DNA from: Rhodocaloribacter litoris | Lineage (GTDB): Bacteria; Bacteroidota; Rhodothermia; Rhodothermales; ISCAR-4553 | Assembly (NCBI RefSeq): GCF_011682235.2 | Contig: NZ_CP076718.1 | Span: forward strand, 2,724,622-2,788,621 | Direction: 5' to 3' | Length of the DNA stretch: 64,000 bases | Shown: piece after piece, positions 44,652-53,906 of the stretch | Layout: the number at the start of each line of letters is the position of its first letter | Numbering within the stretch: the first letter of the stretch is position 1 | Made by a program: the position numbers and the translations under genes | The notes under the pieces: generated by a model | Told to the model about the DNA's origin: nothing | What the model saw: the letters and a program-made list of their open reading frames with translations, nothing else | Databases searched by the model: none

Positions 44652-45914
44652 ATGAATGCGTCCCTGGCACGGCGGCGGGACGGTGCATTGCCTGCTGCGA
44701 ACCCCGTGGACTTCCCGGGCAGCCCTTCGCGCCTTTGCCCGATGAGTGTTTCCTCCCGGAAAGGTCGTCTTCGGCGGGTGCTCGCGGTGCGCGGGCAGCG
44801 CTGGCTCCGACGGGCACGGCGGTTGCCCCCGGCCCGCCGGCTGGAAGCCTTCATCGCCCGGCACCGGCGCTCCATGCCGGTGGTCTTTTTCTTTGGCGGG
44901 GTAGCCTGGGACCTGCTCACGCTCTACCGTATCGACGCCGTCTTCGACAACATCCTGCTCTTCACCTACCTCGTGCTGGTCGGGGCGCTCATCCTTACCG
45001 GTGCCCTGGTCACGTATGGCGGCTTGCGCGAAACCTGGGCGGTTCGCTACAGCCACTGGTATCCTTCCGCCATCCAGTTTTTCATGGGCGCGCTCTTCAG
45101 CGCCTACGTGGTTTTTTACGGCCAGAGCGCTTCGCTCACCGAAACCGCCTTTTTTCTCGTCCTGCTCGTGGCGCTGCTCGTCGGGAACGAGTTCGTGCAC
45201 CGGCGCACGGCCAACCTCTACCTGCTGCTTTCCCTCTATTTCCTGTGCGTCTTCGCCTTCTTCACCTTCTTCATCCCCGTGGTGGTGAAGCGCATGGGCT
45301 ACGGCATCTTCCTGGCCAGCGGGCTGCTCAGCGTGGCCGTGACCGGCGGGATGATCGCGTTTTTCGTCTGGCAGCGCGTCTTCCGGAGGCGCGAGGCGCT
45401 GTATGCGACGGGCCTGGTGACGGCGCTGTTCGTACTGATGAACGTGTTCTACGTGCAGAACTGGATCCCTCCGGTGCCGCTGGCCCTGCGCGACGGCGGC
45501 GTCTATCATTACGCCGGCCGCCAGGGAGACGCCTTCCTCCTGCGCTACGAAAAGCCGCCATGGTACCGTTTCTGGGTCGAATCGGATCAGCCGTTCCGGT
45601 ACGTCGAGGGGGACACGGTCTATTGCTTCACCGCCATCTTCGCCCCCACGCGGCTCAAGACCGAGGTGTATCACGCCTGGGCCTACTTCGACCCGGCGCG
45701 GGGAGGGTGGGTCGAGACGGACCGCATCGGGTACGAGCTCGTCGGCGGGCGGGACAACGGCTACCGCGGCGTGACGCGCAAGCGGCGCGTGTGGCCCGGC
45801 CGGTGGCGCGTCGAGGTGGTCACCGGAGAAGGACGGGTCCTCGGGCGGATTCGCTTCGACATCGTGCCCGCCGCCGAGCCCGTACGGGCGTGGGAAGAGG
45901 TCCTGTACCGTTGA
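44652..45914 (+). CDS. DUF2914 membrane protein
   Basis: 420 residues from 44652, or 390 from the ATG at 44742, which would drop a low-complexity N-terminus. About seven transmembrane helices occupy the first two thirds (MPVVFFFGGVAWDLL, NILLFTYLVLVGALILTGAL, LLLSLYFLCVFAFFTFFI and others). The C-terminal about 110 residues form a soluble DUF2914-like domain (VEGDTVYCFTAIFAP, GYRGVTRKRRVWPGRWRVEV, GRVLGRIRFDIV). It probably lies in the inner membrane with the C-terminal domain in the periplasm. The function is unknown. It is coupled to the fucosidase gene by a 3-base gap. Confidence 0.8.
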   Translation: MNASLARRRDGALPAANPVDFPGSPSRLCPMSVSSRKGRLRRVLAVRGQRWLRRARRLPPARRLEAFIARHRRSMPVVFFFGGVAWDLLTLYRIDAVFDNILLFTYLVLVGALILTGALVTYGGLRETWAVRYSHWYPSAIQFFMGALFSAYVVFYGQSASLTETAFFLVLLVALLVGNEFVHRRTANLYLLLSLYFLCVFAFFTFFIPVVVKRMGYGIFLASGLLSVAVTGGMIAFFVWQRVFRRREALYATGLVTALFVLMNVFYVQNWIPPVPLALRDGGVYHYAGRQGDAFLLRYEKPPWYRFWVESDQPFRYVEGDTVYCFTAIFAPTRLKTEVYHAWAYFDPARGGWVETDRIGYELVGGRDNGYRGVTRKRRVWPGRWRVEVVTGEGRVLGRIRFDIVPAAEPVRAWEEVLYR

Positions 45915-46040
45915 ACCAGGATATTTTCATGTTGAAACATTATTTGTTGTAACGCATTGCACCCCGCTAACGGTAACGTGGAGGGCGGCCGCGATACAGA
46001 CCGCGTACGATTTGAAACCGCAACCATCAACGGAGACATG

Positions 46041-46643
46041 ATGAAGCACCGCACACACTTCCTGCTCTTGCCGGTCCTTGTAGCCGTGCTGCTGCTGGCC
46101 GGCTTTGTGAACGACCGGCCGAAAGCCGTCTACAAGGCCGATCTCGCGCACTCCTACGTGGGGTTCCAGGTGCGTCACCTGGGCGTGAGCAACGTCAAGG
46201 GACGCTTCAAGGAATATGACGTCACCCTGGAGATGGAGGGGACGGACCTGCGCACGCTCAAGGCCAGCGGCACGGTCAACGTCAACAGCATCGACACCGG
46301 CATCGAGCGCCGGGACAACCACCTCCGCTCGCCGGACTTCTTCGAGGTGGAGACGTTCCCCACGATCACATTCGTGAGCAAGGAGGTCCGCAACATCGAC
46401 GGCAACGCGTTCGAACTCGTCGGGGACCTGACGATCAAGGACGTGACGAAGGAGGTGATGCTCGAGGCCGAGTTCCTGGGCACGGCCAAGATGGGCGACT
46501 CCGAGCGGGCCGGCTTCACGGCCGAGACGACGATCAACCGCAAGGACTTCAACCTGACGTGGGACCGGCTGACGGAGGCCGGCGGCCTGGTCGTCGGGCA
46601 CGACGTGAAGCTCGTGCTGGAGATCGAGGCGATCAAACAGTGA
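46041..46643 (+). CDS. YceI-family periplasmic lipid-binding protein
   Basis: 200 residues. A signal peptide (FLLLPVLVAVLLLAGF) is followed by the YceI lipocalin-like barrel: YKADLAHSYVGFQVRHLGVS at the start, then GIERRDNHLRSPDFFEVETF, which is the family signature. YceI proteins bind polyisoprenoid or other long lipids in the periplasm. Two adjacent ATG codons (46038 and 46041) are available; GGAG at 46032-46035 spaces better to the second. A strong terminator follows, so this is the end of a transcription unit. Confidence 0.92.
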   Translation: MKHRTHFLLLPVLVAVLLLAGFVNDRPKAVYKADLAHSYVGFQVRHLGVSNVKGRFKEYDVTLEMEGTDLRTLKASGTVNVNSIDTGIERRDNHLRSPDFFEVETFPTITFVSKEVRNIDGNAFELVGDLTIKDVTKEVMLEAEFLGTAKMGDSERAGFTAETTINRKDFNLTWDRLTEAGGLVVGHDVKLVLEIEAIKQ

Positions 46644-46668
46644 GGACGAGCGGTTTTCCGATTTCCGG

Positions 46669-46706
46669 GCCGGTGCGGCGTTTCGCTTGTCGCACCGGCT
46701 TTTTTT
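46669..46706 (+). terminator. Intrinsic terminator after the YceI gene
   Basis: GCCGGTGCG (46669-46677) pairs perfectly with CGCACCGGC (46691-46699) and is followed by seven Ts (46700-46706). It lies 25 bases after the YceI stop and is a classical Rho-independent terminator. Confidence 0.95.
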
Positions 46707-46788
46707 GTGGCGTGGAAGGTGAGAGGGGGCAGGTCGGGTGGGGGCCGCCCGCAGGGCGCCGAGGGATGCCTCCACGAGGCCGGAATGG

Positions 46789-48069
46789 CTATTCGCTTTC
46801 GGGATGCGGCTCCGGCACGGCAGGCCGGGGCACGGGCGGCGGGTCCGGTTTCCCATTCGTGCGGACCGTTACCACCGGGAGCGAGGTCGACGCCGGTTTC
46901 GTACGGATGGAAGGTTTTGCCGTTTGCTCCCGTTGCCGGCGGCGCCGTTTCCGGCGCCATCGGGGGAACCAGACGAGGAAGCCCGTGACCGGCAACGTGG
47001 CCGTCAGCAGGCTGGCGAAGAAGGCCAGCAGGCGGCCGGGCAGGCCCAGGATGGCGCCGGTGTGGATGTCGTAGTTCATCCGCAGCAAGCGGTCGCCCGC
47101 GTTGCCCTCCTCGAAGCGCTCCTCGGCGATTTCGGCGCCCGTGGCGGGGTCGTACCAGCGCTCGATGCGGCGGTAGAAGGTGCCCTCGTCCGGGTAGACC
47201 TGCACCTCGAAGGCGGCGCGCTCGTGCAGCGGCTCGTAGACGACCACGCCGTGGGCCTCCGGGTAGGCGGCGGTCAGCTCCCGGTAGACGGCGTCCAGCG
47301 TGCCGACGGCCTCCTCCGGTGCCGTCGGCTGCGCGGCCATCGGCCGCACCTCCTCCGGCAGCGCCTCGCCCCCGGTGGCGAGGCGGTAGACGCCCTCCTT
47401 GACCCATTCGAACGAGATCACCAGCCCCGTCAGCGCGATGAAGACGACCACCCAGGAGAGGTAGAACCCGATCACGCTGTGCAGGTCGTAGGTGAGCCGC
47501 TTCGGGCTCAGGCCCCAGGTGATCGTGAAGCGCGAGCGCAGGCCCTTCCGCGTGGTCAGCACCTTGCGGTTGGCCGGAAACCACAGCACCAGCCCGCTCA
47601 GCAGCAGCACCACGAACACCAGCGTGGCCGTGCCGACGACGATGCGCCCGATCTCGTGCGGCAGCAGCAACGTCGTGTGCAGGTGGACGACGATCGACCA
47701 GAACGTGTCGTGGTAGTCGAAGTGCTCCAGCACCTCGCCGGTGTAGGGGTGCACGTAGGCCCCGATCCAGTGCTCGGGATCCTGCCTGTCCCAGGCCCAG
47801 ACCTGGTGGGTGCGGGCCGGATCGGTGTAGCTGATCAGCATCATGCCGTAGCCGGGGCCGATCGTGGCGCGTACCTGCTCGAAGGCCTCACTCGGCGGCA
47901 GCTTGGGGGCCGCCACGGGCTCGACGAACCGCACGTCCCGGTCGAAGACATCCAGCAGCTCCTCCTCGAAGACGTAGAGGCAGCCGGTGATGGCGACGAT
48001 GAACACGATGAGGCCCGAGCCGAGGCCGAGCCAGAGGTGGAGCTTGCCGATGAACTGTCGCAGGGTCAT
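46789..48069 (-). CDS. PepSY-associated TM helix protein (probable siderophore reductase type)
   Basis: 426 residues with four transmembrane helices: GLGSGLIVFIVAITGCLYVF near the N-terminus, TATLVFVVLLLSGLVLWF, FYLSWVVVFIALTGLVI and LLAFFASLLTATLPVTGFLVWF. Large periplasmic loops containing PepSY repeats lie between them. Conserved histidines near the helices (HLHTTLL, YDLHSVIG, DIHTGA) are candidate heme ligands, as in FoxB-type siderophore reductases. It lies 82 bases downstream of a siderophore receptor gene in the same direction, which supports a role in releasing iron from imported siderophores. The C-terminus is Arg/Pro-rich. The start at 48069 gives MTLRQFIGKLHLWLG. Confidence 0.87.
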   Translation of the reverse strand: MTLRQFIGKLHLWLGLGSGLIVFIVAITGCLYVFEEELLDVFDRDVRFVEPVAAPKLPPSEAFEQVRATIGPGYGMMLISYTDPARTHQVWAWDRQDPEHWIGAYVHPYTGEVLEHFDYHDTFWSIVVHLHTTLLLPHEIGRIVVGTATLVFVVLLLSGLVLWFPANRKVLTTRKGLRSRFTITWGLSPKRLTYDLHSVIGFYLSWVVVFIALTGLVISFEWVKEGVYRLATGGEALPEEVRPMAAQPTAPEEAVGTLDAVYRELTAAYPEAHGVVVYEPLHERAAFEVQVYPDEGTFYRRIERWYDPATGAEIAEERFEEGNAGDRLLRMNYDIHTGAILGLPGRLLAFFASLLTATLPVTGFLVWFPRWRRKRRRRQREQTAKPSIRTKPASTSLPVVTVRTNGKPDPPPVPRPAVPEPHPESE

Positions 48070-48151
48070 GGAGCGGGGGGGGTGACGGTGGAGGGGACCG
48101 GCGGAACGGACGCGCCCTCCGCCGCCGGAGGCGACGGAGGGCCGTCGGGTG

Positions 48152-50497
48152 TCAGAAGCGGTAGCCGACGCGCAGGCGGAAGGTGCGCGGGGGCTCGAGC
48201 TGCCAGTAGTAGACGTTGCCCCAGCGGGTGCCGGTGTAGAGCGTGGCATCGAGCAGGTTGCCCAGGTTCAGCGCGGCGCTGAAGCGCTCGTTCTGCCAGG
48301 AGATCGCACCGTCGAGGCGGAAGTAGTTGGGGAGGCGTTCCTGGCTGCCGGCCGCCGCCCAGTTCGAGGTGCGGTCGAGCTGCCAGCGGTAGCCCAGGCC
48401 CAGCCCCAGCCCGCGCAGCGCGCCGTGCCGCAGGCGGTAGGAGAGCCATCCGTTGGTGATGTGCCGCGCCCCGCCGAAGCGATCGCCGATGCGGCTGGCG
48501 TCGGTATCCTTCGTGATGGTGGCATCGGTGAGGGCATAGTTCAGCACGAGGTCCAGCCCGGGGGCCAGGCTCCCGCGCAGGTCCACCTCCACCCCCTGCG
48601 TCTGCGTCTCGCCCAGCTGGATCGAGAAGTTGGGATTCTCCGGGTCCGCCGTGAGCACGTTCGTCTTGCGGATGCGGTAGACCGCCAGCGTCGAGGTCCA
48701 TTGCCCGCCCAGCCAGTCGTGCTTGAGGCCGGCTTCCAGGTTGTGGCCGCGGATGGGCCGGAAGGGCGTGCCGTCGGCCCCGGCACCGGCCTGCGGCAGG
48801 TACGCCTGATCGTAGAGGCCGTAGAGGCTCGTGCCCGCCACGGGCGAGACGCTCAGCCCCAGGCGCGGGGTGAAGACCTGCTCGTGGACGTCGTTGTCCC
48901 GCGAGTCCGTGAAGCGGCCGGCCAGCGTCAGGCGGATCCGATCCTTCAGGAAGCGCGCCTCGTCCTGCACGTACAGCGCCGTGTGGCTCTGGGCGATCGT
49001 GTAGTTGGCGCGGTTTCGGAGGCTCTGCGTCTGGTCGAACTGCGGGATGCTCTCGGCCGGCAGGCCGTAGGTGGGATGGTAGATGTTGAAGGGCACGTCC
49101 GCGCCGAGGATGCCGTACTGGCCGAACTCGGCCAGGTAGTCCTTGTCGGCCAGATCCAGGCCGGCCAGCAGGCGGTGCGAGACGGCGCCGGTGGCGAACT
49201 CGCCGTTGAGGTAGATCTGCCCCAGCCGGTTCTCCAGGTGGCTGTCCCAGAGGCCGTAGCTGCGCTGCATGTCCCCGTCTTCGGTCAGGGAGGCCACCCA
49301 GAGGAAGGATCCGTTGACGCGGTAGTCGAAGTAGGCGAGCTGGGCCGTCAGGCGCCAGGCGTCGCTGAAGCGGTGCGTCAGCGTGACGAACGCGTTGTGG
49401 TCGTCGATGACGGTGGGGTCGATGGACGGGTCGGCGGCGGTGAAGTCCTCGGGCACCGCCCCCACCTCGAAGCCGTTGGCCGAGAACTGGTAGACCGAGC
49501 CGGGGCTGAGCAGCCGGGCCTGCTGGTAGGTGTACTCCGCCGTCAGCGCCGTGCGCTCGTCGAACCGGTAGGTGAGCACCGGGGCGACGGCATAGCGGTG
49601 CTGGAAGTCGTGCTTGATGAACGACTCGTTCTGCTGCGCCACCAGGTTGAGGCGGTAGAGCAGGCGGCCGCTGCGGTCCACCCGCCCGTCGAGGTCGAGC
49701 GTGGTACGGTAGAGGTTGAAGCTGCCCACGGTGACGTCGACGGCCCGGCGCGTCTGGCCGGTGGGCTTCTTCGTCACCACGTTGTAGAAGCCGGCCGGCT
49801 CCCCGTTGGCCATCATGAACCCGGCGGGGCCCTTGACGAATTCGATGCGCTCGATCAGGGCGGCATCCTCGGAGAGCGGACCCCAGTTGGAGGCCACGTT
49901 CATGCCGTTACGGAAGGCCGGGATGCGGGCGCCACGCATGTGGACGCGGGTGAACTGCGCCCAGTGCTCGGCTTCGGACGCGCCGCTCACGTTGCGAACC
50001 ACCCCCTCGCGCATGTTCAGGATCTGCTGATCCGCCAGCAGGTCCGCCGTGACGACCTGGATGTTCTGGGGCAGCTCCAGCAACGGCGTCATCAGCCGCA
50101 GCGAGGCCGAAGCGCGGCTGACGCGGTAGGTGTCGGTGCGGTCGGCAACGGTGATCTCGTCGAGCGTGGCGATGGTCTCCCGCAGCGTGATCGTGGGGAG
50201 GACCGTCACCTGGCCGGCCTGCACCACGACGGGCACGGTGCGGGTCTCCAGCCCGACGAAAGACACCACGAGCTCATAGGCGCCGGGCGGCACGCCCCGC
50301 AGCTCGAACGCCCCCGTGGAGTCGGTCGTGGTACCCAGGCGGGTACCGCGCAGGCCGATGTTGATGAGCTCGACGGGCCGGCCGTCGGCCGAGACGACGT
50401 GCCCTCGTATCGAGCCGGTTTCTTCCTGCGCCCAGAGCGAAGAAGGGCTGAGCACCGCGAAAAGCAGTGTGACGAGCAGTAACGTTGATCTATACAT
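48152..50497 (-). CDS. TonB-dependent siderophore receptor
   Basis: 781 residues. A signal peptide (STLLLVTLLFAVLSPSSLWAQ) precedes a carboxypeptidase-regulatory-like beta domain (about 25-105: GSIRGHVVSADGRPVELINI). The plug domain (about 125-235) has LPQNIQVVTADLLADQQI and IERIEFVKGPAGFMMANGEP. The beta-barrel ends FRLRVGYRF, with the usual terminal aromatic residue. The plug segment is characteristic of FhuA/FpvA-type siderophore receptors. It should import ferric siderophores using TonB energy. It heads an operon with the PepSY gene. A metalloregulator-like palindrome 70 bases upstream (50567-50585) suggests iron repression. The longer frame to 50605 is rejected. Confidence 0.94.
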   Translation of the reverse strand: MYRSTLLLVTLLFAVLSPSSLWAQEETGSIRGHVVSADGRPVELINIGLRGTRLGTTTDSTGAFELRGVPPGAYELVVSFVGLETRTVPVVVQAGQVTVLPTITLRETIATLDEITVADRTDTYRVSRASASLRLMTPLLELPQNIQVVTADLLADQQILNMREGVVRNVSGASEAEHWAQFTRVHMRGARIPAFRNGMNVASNWGPLSEDAALIERIEFVKGPAGFMMANGEPAGFYNVVTKKPTGQTRRAVDVTVGSFNLYRTTLDLDGRVDRSGRLLYRLNLVAQQNESFIKHDFQHRYAVAPVLTYRFDERTALTAEYTYQQARLLSPGSVYQFSANGFEVGAVPEDFTAADPSIDPTVIDDHNAFVTLTHRFSDAWRLTAQLAYFDYRVNGSFLWVASLTEDGDMQRSYGLWDSHLENRLGQIYLNGEFATGAVSHRLLAGLDLADKDYLAEFGQYGILGADVPFNIYHPTYGLPAESIPQFDQTQSLRNRANYTIAQSHTALYVQDEARFLKDRIRLTLAGRFTDSRDNDVHEQVFTPRLGLSVSPVAGTSLYGLYDQAYLPQAGAGADGTPFRPIRGHNLEAGLKHDWLGGQWTSTLAVYRIRKTNVLTADPENPNFSIQLGETQTQGVEVDLRGSLAPGLDLVLNYALTDATITKDTDASRIGDRFGGARHITNGWLSYRLRHGALRGLGLGLGYRWQLDRTSNWAAAGSQERLPNYFRLDGAISWQNERFSAALNLGNLLDATLYTGTRWGNVYYWQLEPPRTFRLRVGYRF

Positions 50498-50566
50498 GGG
50501 TTTGAGGAGGGTGTCTGGTTGGATGAAAGGAGGCAAGCGGGGCCGAACCGCCCGGCCTGATTTACT

Positions 50567-50585
50567 AATTAGACTAAATCTAAAT
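50567..50585. promoter_or_regulatory. DtxR/MntR-like palindrome upstream of the siderophore receptor
   Basis: TTAGACTAAATCTAA (50569-50583) is an inverted repeat TTAGA-N5-TCTAA in an AT-rich island. With flanks it reaches 19 bases with one mismatch. It resembles DtxR/IdeR-type iron or manganese operators more than a Fur box. The site lies about 70 bases upstream of the receptor gene and 170 bases upstream of purQ on the other strand. Confidence 0.5.
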
Positions 50586-50757
50586 AGTGTGAGGAGGTCT
50601 CGCAATCAGGGGGCGTCAAGGTTTCGTGAAGGTGGGGGGCCGTCGTTCCCGGCGGCAGGCCGGCCCCGCTATAATTTGCCATGAAGGCGGCGGGGAACTC
50701 CCGGGCGTACCGTATTTTAGAGGCAGGGCATCCCCTTCACCGACCCGCGTGTTTTCG

Positions 50758-51465
50758 ATGAGCGTTTCTTTTGGTGTGATCGTCTTCCCCGGCTCCAACT
50801 GCGACCACGACGCCTACCACGTGGCCCGGCACGTGATGGGGCAGGAGGCGCGGTTCATCTGGCACAAGGAGCCCCGCGTGGGCGACGTGGATGTGGTGAT
50901 CGTGCCCGGCGGCTTTTCCTACGGCGACTACCTGCGGGCCGGCGCCATCGCCCGTTTTTCGCCGGTGATGAAGGACGTGGTACGGTTCGCGCGGGACGGC
51001 GGGCTTGTCATCGGCATCTGCAACGGCTTCCAGATCCTGTGCGAGAGCGGGCTGCTGCCGGGCGCGCTGATGCGCAACGCTTCGCTGCGGTTCGCCTGCA
51101 AAGACGTGCACCTGCGGGTGGAGCAGGCCGAGACGCCGTTCACGAACGCCCTCACGCCCGGGCAGGTTGTGCGTATCCCCATCGCGCACGGCGAGGGCAA
51201 CTACTATGCGAGCGAGGAGGTGCTGGACCGTCTCGAAGCGAACGGGCAGGTCGTCTTCCGCTACTGCGACGCCGGCGGGAACGTCACGCCGGAGGCCAAC
51301 CCGAACGGTTCGGCGCGCAACATCGCCGGGATCGTGAACGAGCGGCGCAACGTGCTGGGGATGATGCCGCACCCGGAGCGGTGCGCCGAGGCGATCCTGG
51401 GCAACGAGGACGGGGCGCTGCTCTTCCGCTCGCTCGTGCGGCACTTCGTCGAGGCGCAGGTATAG
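50758..51465 (+). CDS. purQ: Phosphoribosylformylglycinamidine synthase, glutaminase subunit PurQ
   Basis: 235 residues. PurQ supplies ammonia from glutamine to PurL in step 4 of purine synthesis. The class I glutaminase triad is visible: Cys88 in GICNGFQIL, and the His/Glu in MMPHPERC near the C-terminus. [16 protein letters not shown] is the family signature. The presence of a separate PurQ implies the small PurL plus PurS system, but neither gene is in this window. The ATG at 50758 gives the normal N-terminus ([16 protein letters not shown]); the frame is open for 44 codons upstream without family resemblance. It is convergent with the MgtC-like gene. Confidence 0.95.
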   Translation: MSVSFGVIVFPGSNCDHDAYHVARHVMGQEARFIWHKEPRVGDVDVVIVPGGFSYGDYLRAGAIARFSPVMKDVVRFARDGGLVIGICNGFQILCESGLLPGALMRNASLRFACKDVHLRVEQAETPFTNALTPGQVVRIPIAHGEGNYYASEEVLDRLEANGQVVFRYCDAGGNVTPEANPNGSARNIAGIVNERRNVLGMMPHPERCAEAILGNEDGALLFRSLVRHFVEAQV

Positions 51466-51490
51466 CCCGGGCGGTGCGTGGTGCCCGGCC

Positions 51491-52780
51491 TCAGGCCAGC
51501 AGACCCACGCCCAGGGTGACGGCAGCGACGAGAACCAGGCCGGGCAGGATCGCCTTGCCCAGGTTACGGTGGCCCATGCCCAGCACCAGGCCGCCTTTGA
51601 CCAGGGTGTTCGAGACGGTCGCCAGGACGATGGACCGCGCGGCGGTATCGTGCGCAAGGGTGTTCTGCCGGGAGAGTTCGGCCATGGAGAGGGTGATCGC
51701 GTCCACGTCGGCCACGCCCGAGACGATGCTGGAGAGGTACACGCCGGTGCTGCCCAGGTACATCTGCGCGGCGTTGGCGACGAGCAGGATCAGGGCGTAG
51801 AGCAACCCGAAGGTGATGGCGGGGCCGAGTTCGAAGGGGTTCTTGAGGTTGTCCTGCTCTTCCTGCGGCCCGCGGGGGGCGGCGGCGTAGAAGAAGAGAT
51901 AGGCGGCGTATGCGAGCGCGGTGGCCGCTCCGGCCGTCATGGGGAGCCAGAGCGTGCGGAGCAGGGCGGTGTTCACCACGGCCACCTCCACCAGCACCCG
52001 GAAAAACATGATGGTCCAGGCCAGCAGGATCGCCACGGCGAAAGAGCGGGCGAGCGCGGGTGCGTCGCCGCTGCGCTGGGCGAAGGTGAGCGTGACGGCG
52101 GTGCTGGAAGCCATTCCCCCGAGCAGGCCCGTCAGCCCCACCCCGCGCCGGGGCCCGACGAGCTTGATGAGCACGTAGCCGAGGAAGCTGATGCCGGAGA
52201 TGAACACCACCATCAGCCAGATCTTGTAGGGCACCAGCACATCGAACGGCGGAGGGCCGTACCCGGTGCGCGGCAGCACCGGCAGCACGATGGCCGAGAT
52301 GACGGCGAACTTGAGCGTGGCGTAGACGTCCTCCCGCGAGAGGTTGCGGGTGAAGGAGCGGGTCTGGAGCTTGACGGCCAGTATCACGGTCGTGGCTACC
52401 CCCAGCGCTGCCGCCAGGACGAGGTGGTTCCAGTAGCAGAGCATGCCGGCCAGCAATACGAGCAGGACGGCGATCTCGGTGGTCATGCCGGCCGCTCCTT
52501 CGCGTGCCTGGATGAAATAGGCCACCGTAAGCAGCACCCCTACGACGAGCAGCACCACGCCCAGGACGAGCATCGTCCCGGTGAGCTCGGCCACGAGCGG
52601 GGTCGTGCAGCCGAGCAACCCCAGCAGGGCAAACGTCCGCACGCCGGCAAACAGTTCCGGCGTTCCGCGCTTCGGATGCTCCTGGACATAGGCGTATTCG
52701 CGCTGAAGCCCCACCAGCAACCCGATCACGAGGGCGGCGCCGAAACGGGTGAGCAGGTCGAGCGGTTCGAGGTTTTCCAT
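51491..52780 (-). CDS. MgtC/SapB-family membrane protein with DUF4010 domain
   Basis: 429 residues and about 12 transmembrane helices. The N-terminal about 140 residues carry the MgtC/SapB signature ([31 protein letters not shown]). The remainder corresponds to DUF4010 ([36 protein letters not shown]). It is an inner-membrane protein. MgtC homologues are linked to magnesium limitation, but the long DUF4010 form has no settled function. The start at 52780 precedes the conserved region by about 10 residues. An upstream frame to 53041 has no family resemblance. It is divergent from the rhomboid gene. Confidence 0.88.
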   Translation of the reverse strand: MENLEPLDLLTRFGAALVIGLLVGLQREYAYVQEHPKRGTPELFAGVRTFALLGLLGCTTPLVAELTGTMLVLGVVLLVVGVLLTVAYFIQAREGAAGMTTEIAVLLVLLAGMLCYWNHLVLAAALGVATTVILAVKLQTRSFTRNLSREDVYATLKFAVISAIVLPVLPRTGYGPPPFDVLVPYKIWLMVVFISGISFLGYVLIKLVGPRRGVGLTGLLGGMASSTAVTLTFAQRSGDAPALARSFAVAILLAWTIMFFRVLVEVAVVNTALLRTLWLPMTAGAATALAYAAYLFFYAAAPRGPQEEQDNLKNPFELGPAITFGLLYALILLVANAAQMYLGSTGVYLSSIVSGVADVDAITLSMAELSRQNTLAHDTAARSIVLATVSNTLVKGGLVLGMGHRNLGKAILPGLVLVAAVTLGVGLLA

Positions 52781-52991
52781 CGGGCATTCGGTTGGGTTCC
52801 CCGGAAGAAAAGCGTGGCTCCGCCGAGAGTCAACCGGGGATCGCTTCGGAGGGTGACGGTGTGTGCCGGTATCGCGGCGGGATCGGAGGGGGCCGCATCG
52901 GCTGGCCGAAGGCGCCTGAACCCCCGCCTGTGCTCGGGCGTAGACAGGCGCACCCTGCAGGCTCCGTCCTTTCTCGTCAACCGGAGGCAAG

Positions 52992-53612
52992 ATGACCGAC
53001 TTCTCCGCCGCGCCCGTCACCCTGTTCCTGCTGGTGGCCAACGTGCTCGTCAGCGGCTATGCGCTGTTCTCCGATCCGGGGCTGATCGACCGGCTGGCCT
53101 TCAAGCCGCGTCGCATCCTCGACGGGAAGGAATATTACCGGCTGATCACGGGCGGTTTCGTTCACGTGGGGCTGGGGCACCTGGCCTTCAACATGATCAC
53201 GCTGTATTTCTTCGGCCCATACCTGGAGGTGCTGCTCGGGTCGGTGCGGTTTCTGCTGATCTATTTCGGTGCCGAGCTGGCCGCCCACGGGCTTTCGCTC
53301 TGGATGCACCGGGGCCACCCGCAGTATGCCGCTGTGGGAGCTTCCGGGGCGATCAGCGGCATTGTCTTCGCCTACTGCCTGTTCAACCCCTTCAGCCAGA
53401 TCGGGCTGTTTTTTGCGATCTGGATTCCGGCATGGGCGTTCGCCGTCGGGTTCGTGGTGTTGTCCATCGTGGCGATGGGGCGGCGGGCGCCGGGCGAGAC
53501 GGGCGGGCTGGCGCACGAGGCGCATCTGGGCGGGGCCGTCGGCGGGCTGCTGCTGACGATCCTGCTCGAGCCCCGCGCCCTGCCGATCTTTCTCAGCCAG
53601 CTGGGTGTTTGA
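52992..53612 (+). CDS. Rhomboid-family intramembrane serine protease
   Basis: 206 residues with about six transmembrane helices. The catalytic dyad is Ser118 in GASGAISG and His178 in AHLGG, and the first-loop HLAFNM segment (His63, Asn67) is the rhomboid oxyanion/gating motif. It should cleave membrane-spanning substrates within the lipid bilayer. The conserved GGFVHVGLGHL segment precedes it. It is a short, six-helix bacterial type. The substrate is unknown. The gene is followed after 178 bases by a bidirectional-looking hairpin at 53791-53817. Confidence 0.93.
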   Translation: MTDFSAAPVTLFLLVANVLVSGYALFSDPGLIDRLAFKPRRILDGKEYYRLITGGFVHVGLGHLAFNMITLYFFGPYLEVLLGSVRFLLIYFGAELAAHGLSLWMHRGHPQYAAVGASGAISGIVFAYCLFNPFSQIGLFFAIWIPAWAFAVGFVVLSIVAMGRRAPGETGGLAHEAHLGGAVGGLLLTILLEPRALPIFLSQLGV

Positions 53613-53695
53613 ACGTCCCGTGAAGCTTCCGTTATTGATCCAGGGACATTAACGGTATATTAACGAAGGAAAGGCCGCTGGTCCGTTATTGGTTC

Positions 53696-53725
53696 TTGCC
53701 TGTTTGCAGAAGGAGCCGTATCTTG
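53696..53725 (+). promoter_or_regulatory. Bacteroidota-type promoter candidate TTG-N20-TATCTTG
   Basis: TTG (53696-53698) and TATCTTG (53719-53725) are 20 bases apart, close to the Bacteroidota sigmaA pattern (TTG, then TAnnTTTG). The promoter before the right-edge TonB receptor (62692-62721) has the same layout. It would start a transcript of about 85 nt ending at the hairpin 53791-53817. Two copies of CCGTTATTG (53629-53637 and 53683-53691) flank an ATTAACG direct repeat just upstream. Confidence 0.4.
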
Positions 53726-53790
53726 GGGCACCTCATGCGGCCTGGGCACCTCCTGGCAGGTCGCTCCGTCGCGTCATGACATGGGCAACC

Positions 53791-53817
53791 AAAAAGCTCG
53801 GCTCGGCCGGGCTTTTT
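53791..53817. terminator. Bidirectional intrinsic terminator
   Basis: AAAAAGCTCGGC (53791-53802) pairs with GCCGGGCTTTTT (53806-53817) with one G-U pair and a 3-base loop. The run of five Ts on each strand suits termination in both directions. On the plus strand it can end the rhomboid transcript or a short RNA begun at about 53732, and it insulates the large RNA downstream. Confidence 0.8.
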
Positions 53818-53906
53818 GCGCCGGGGCCTCTCCTTTCATCGTACGCCCCGGGCGGGTGTGGATATCTTTGTGCATCGTTTGTGGATTAAAACCCGCCGTT
53901 CGTGGC

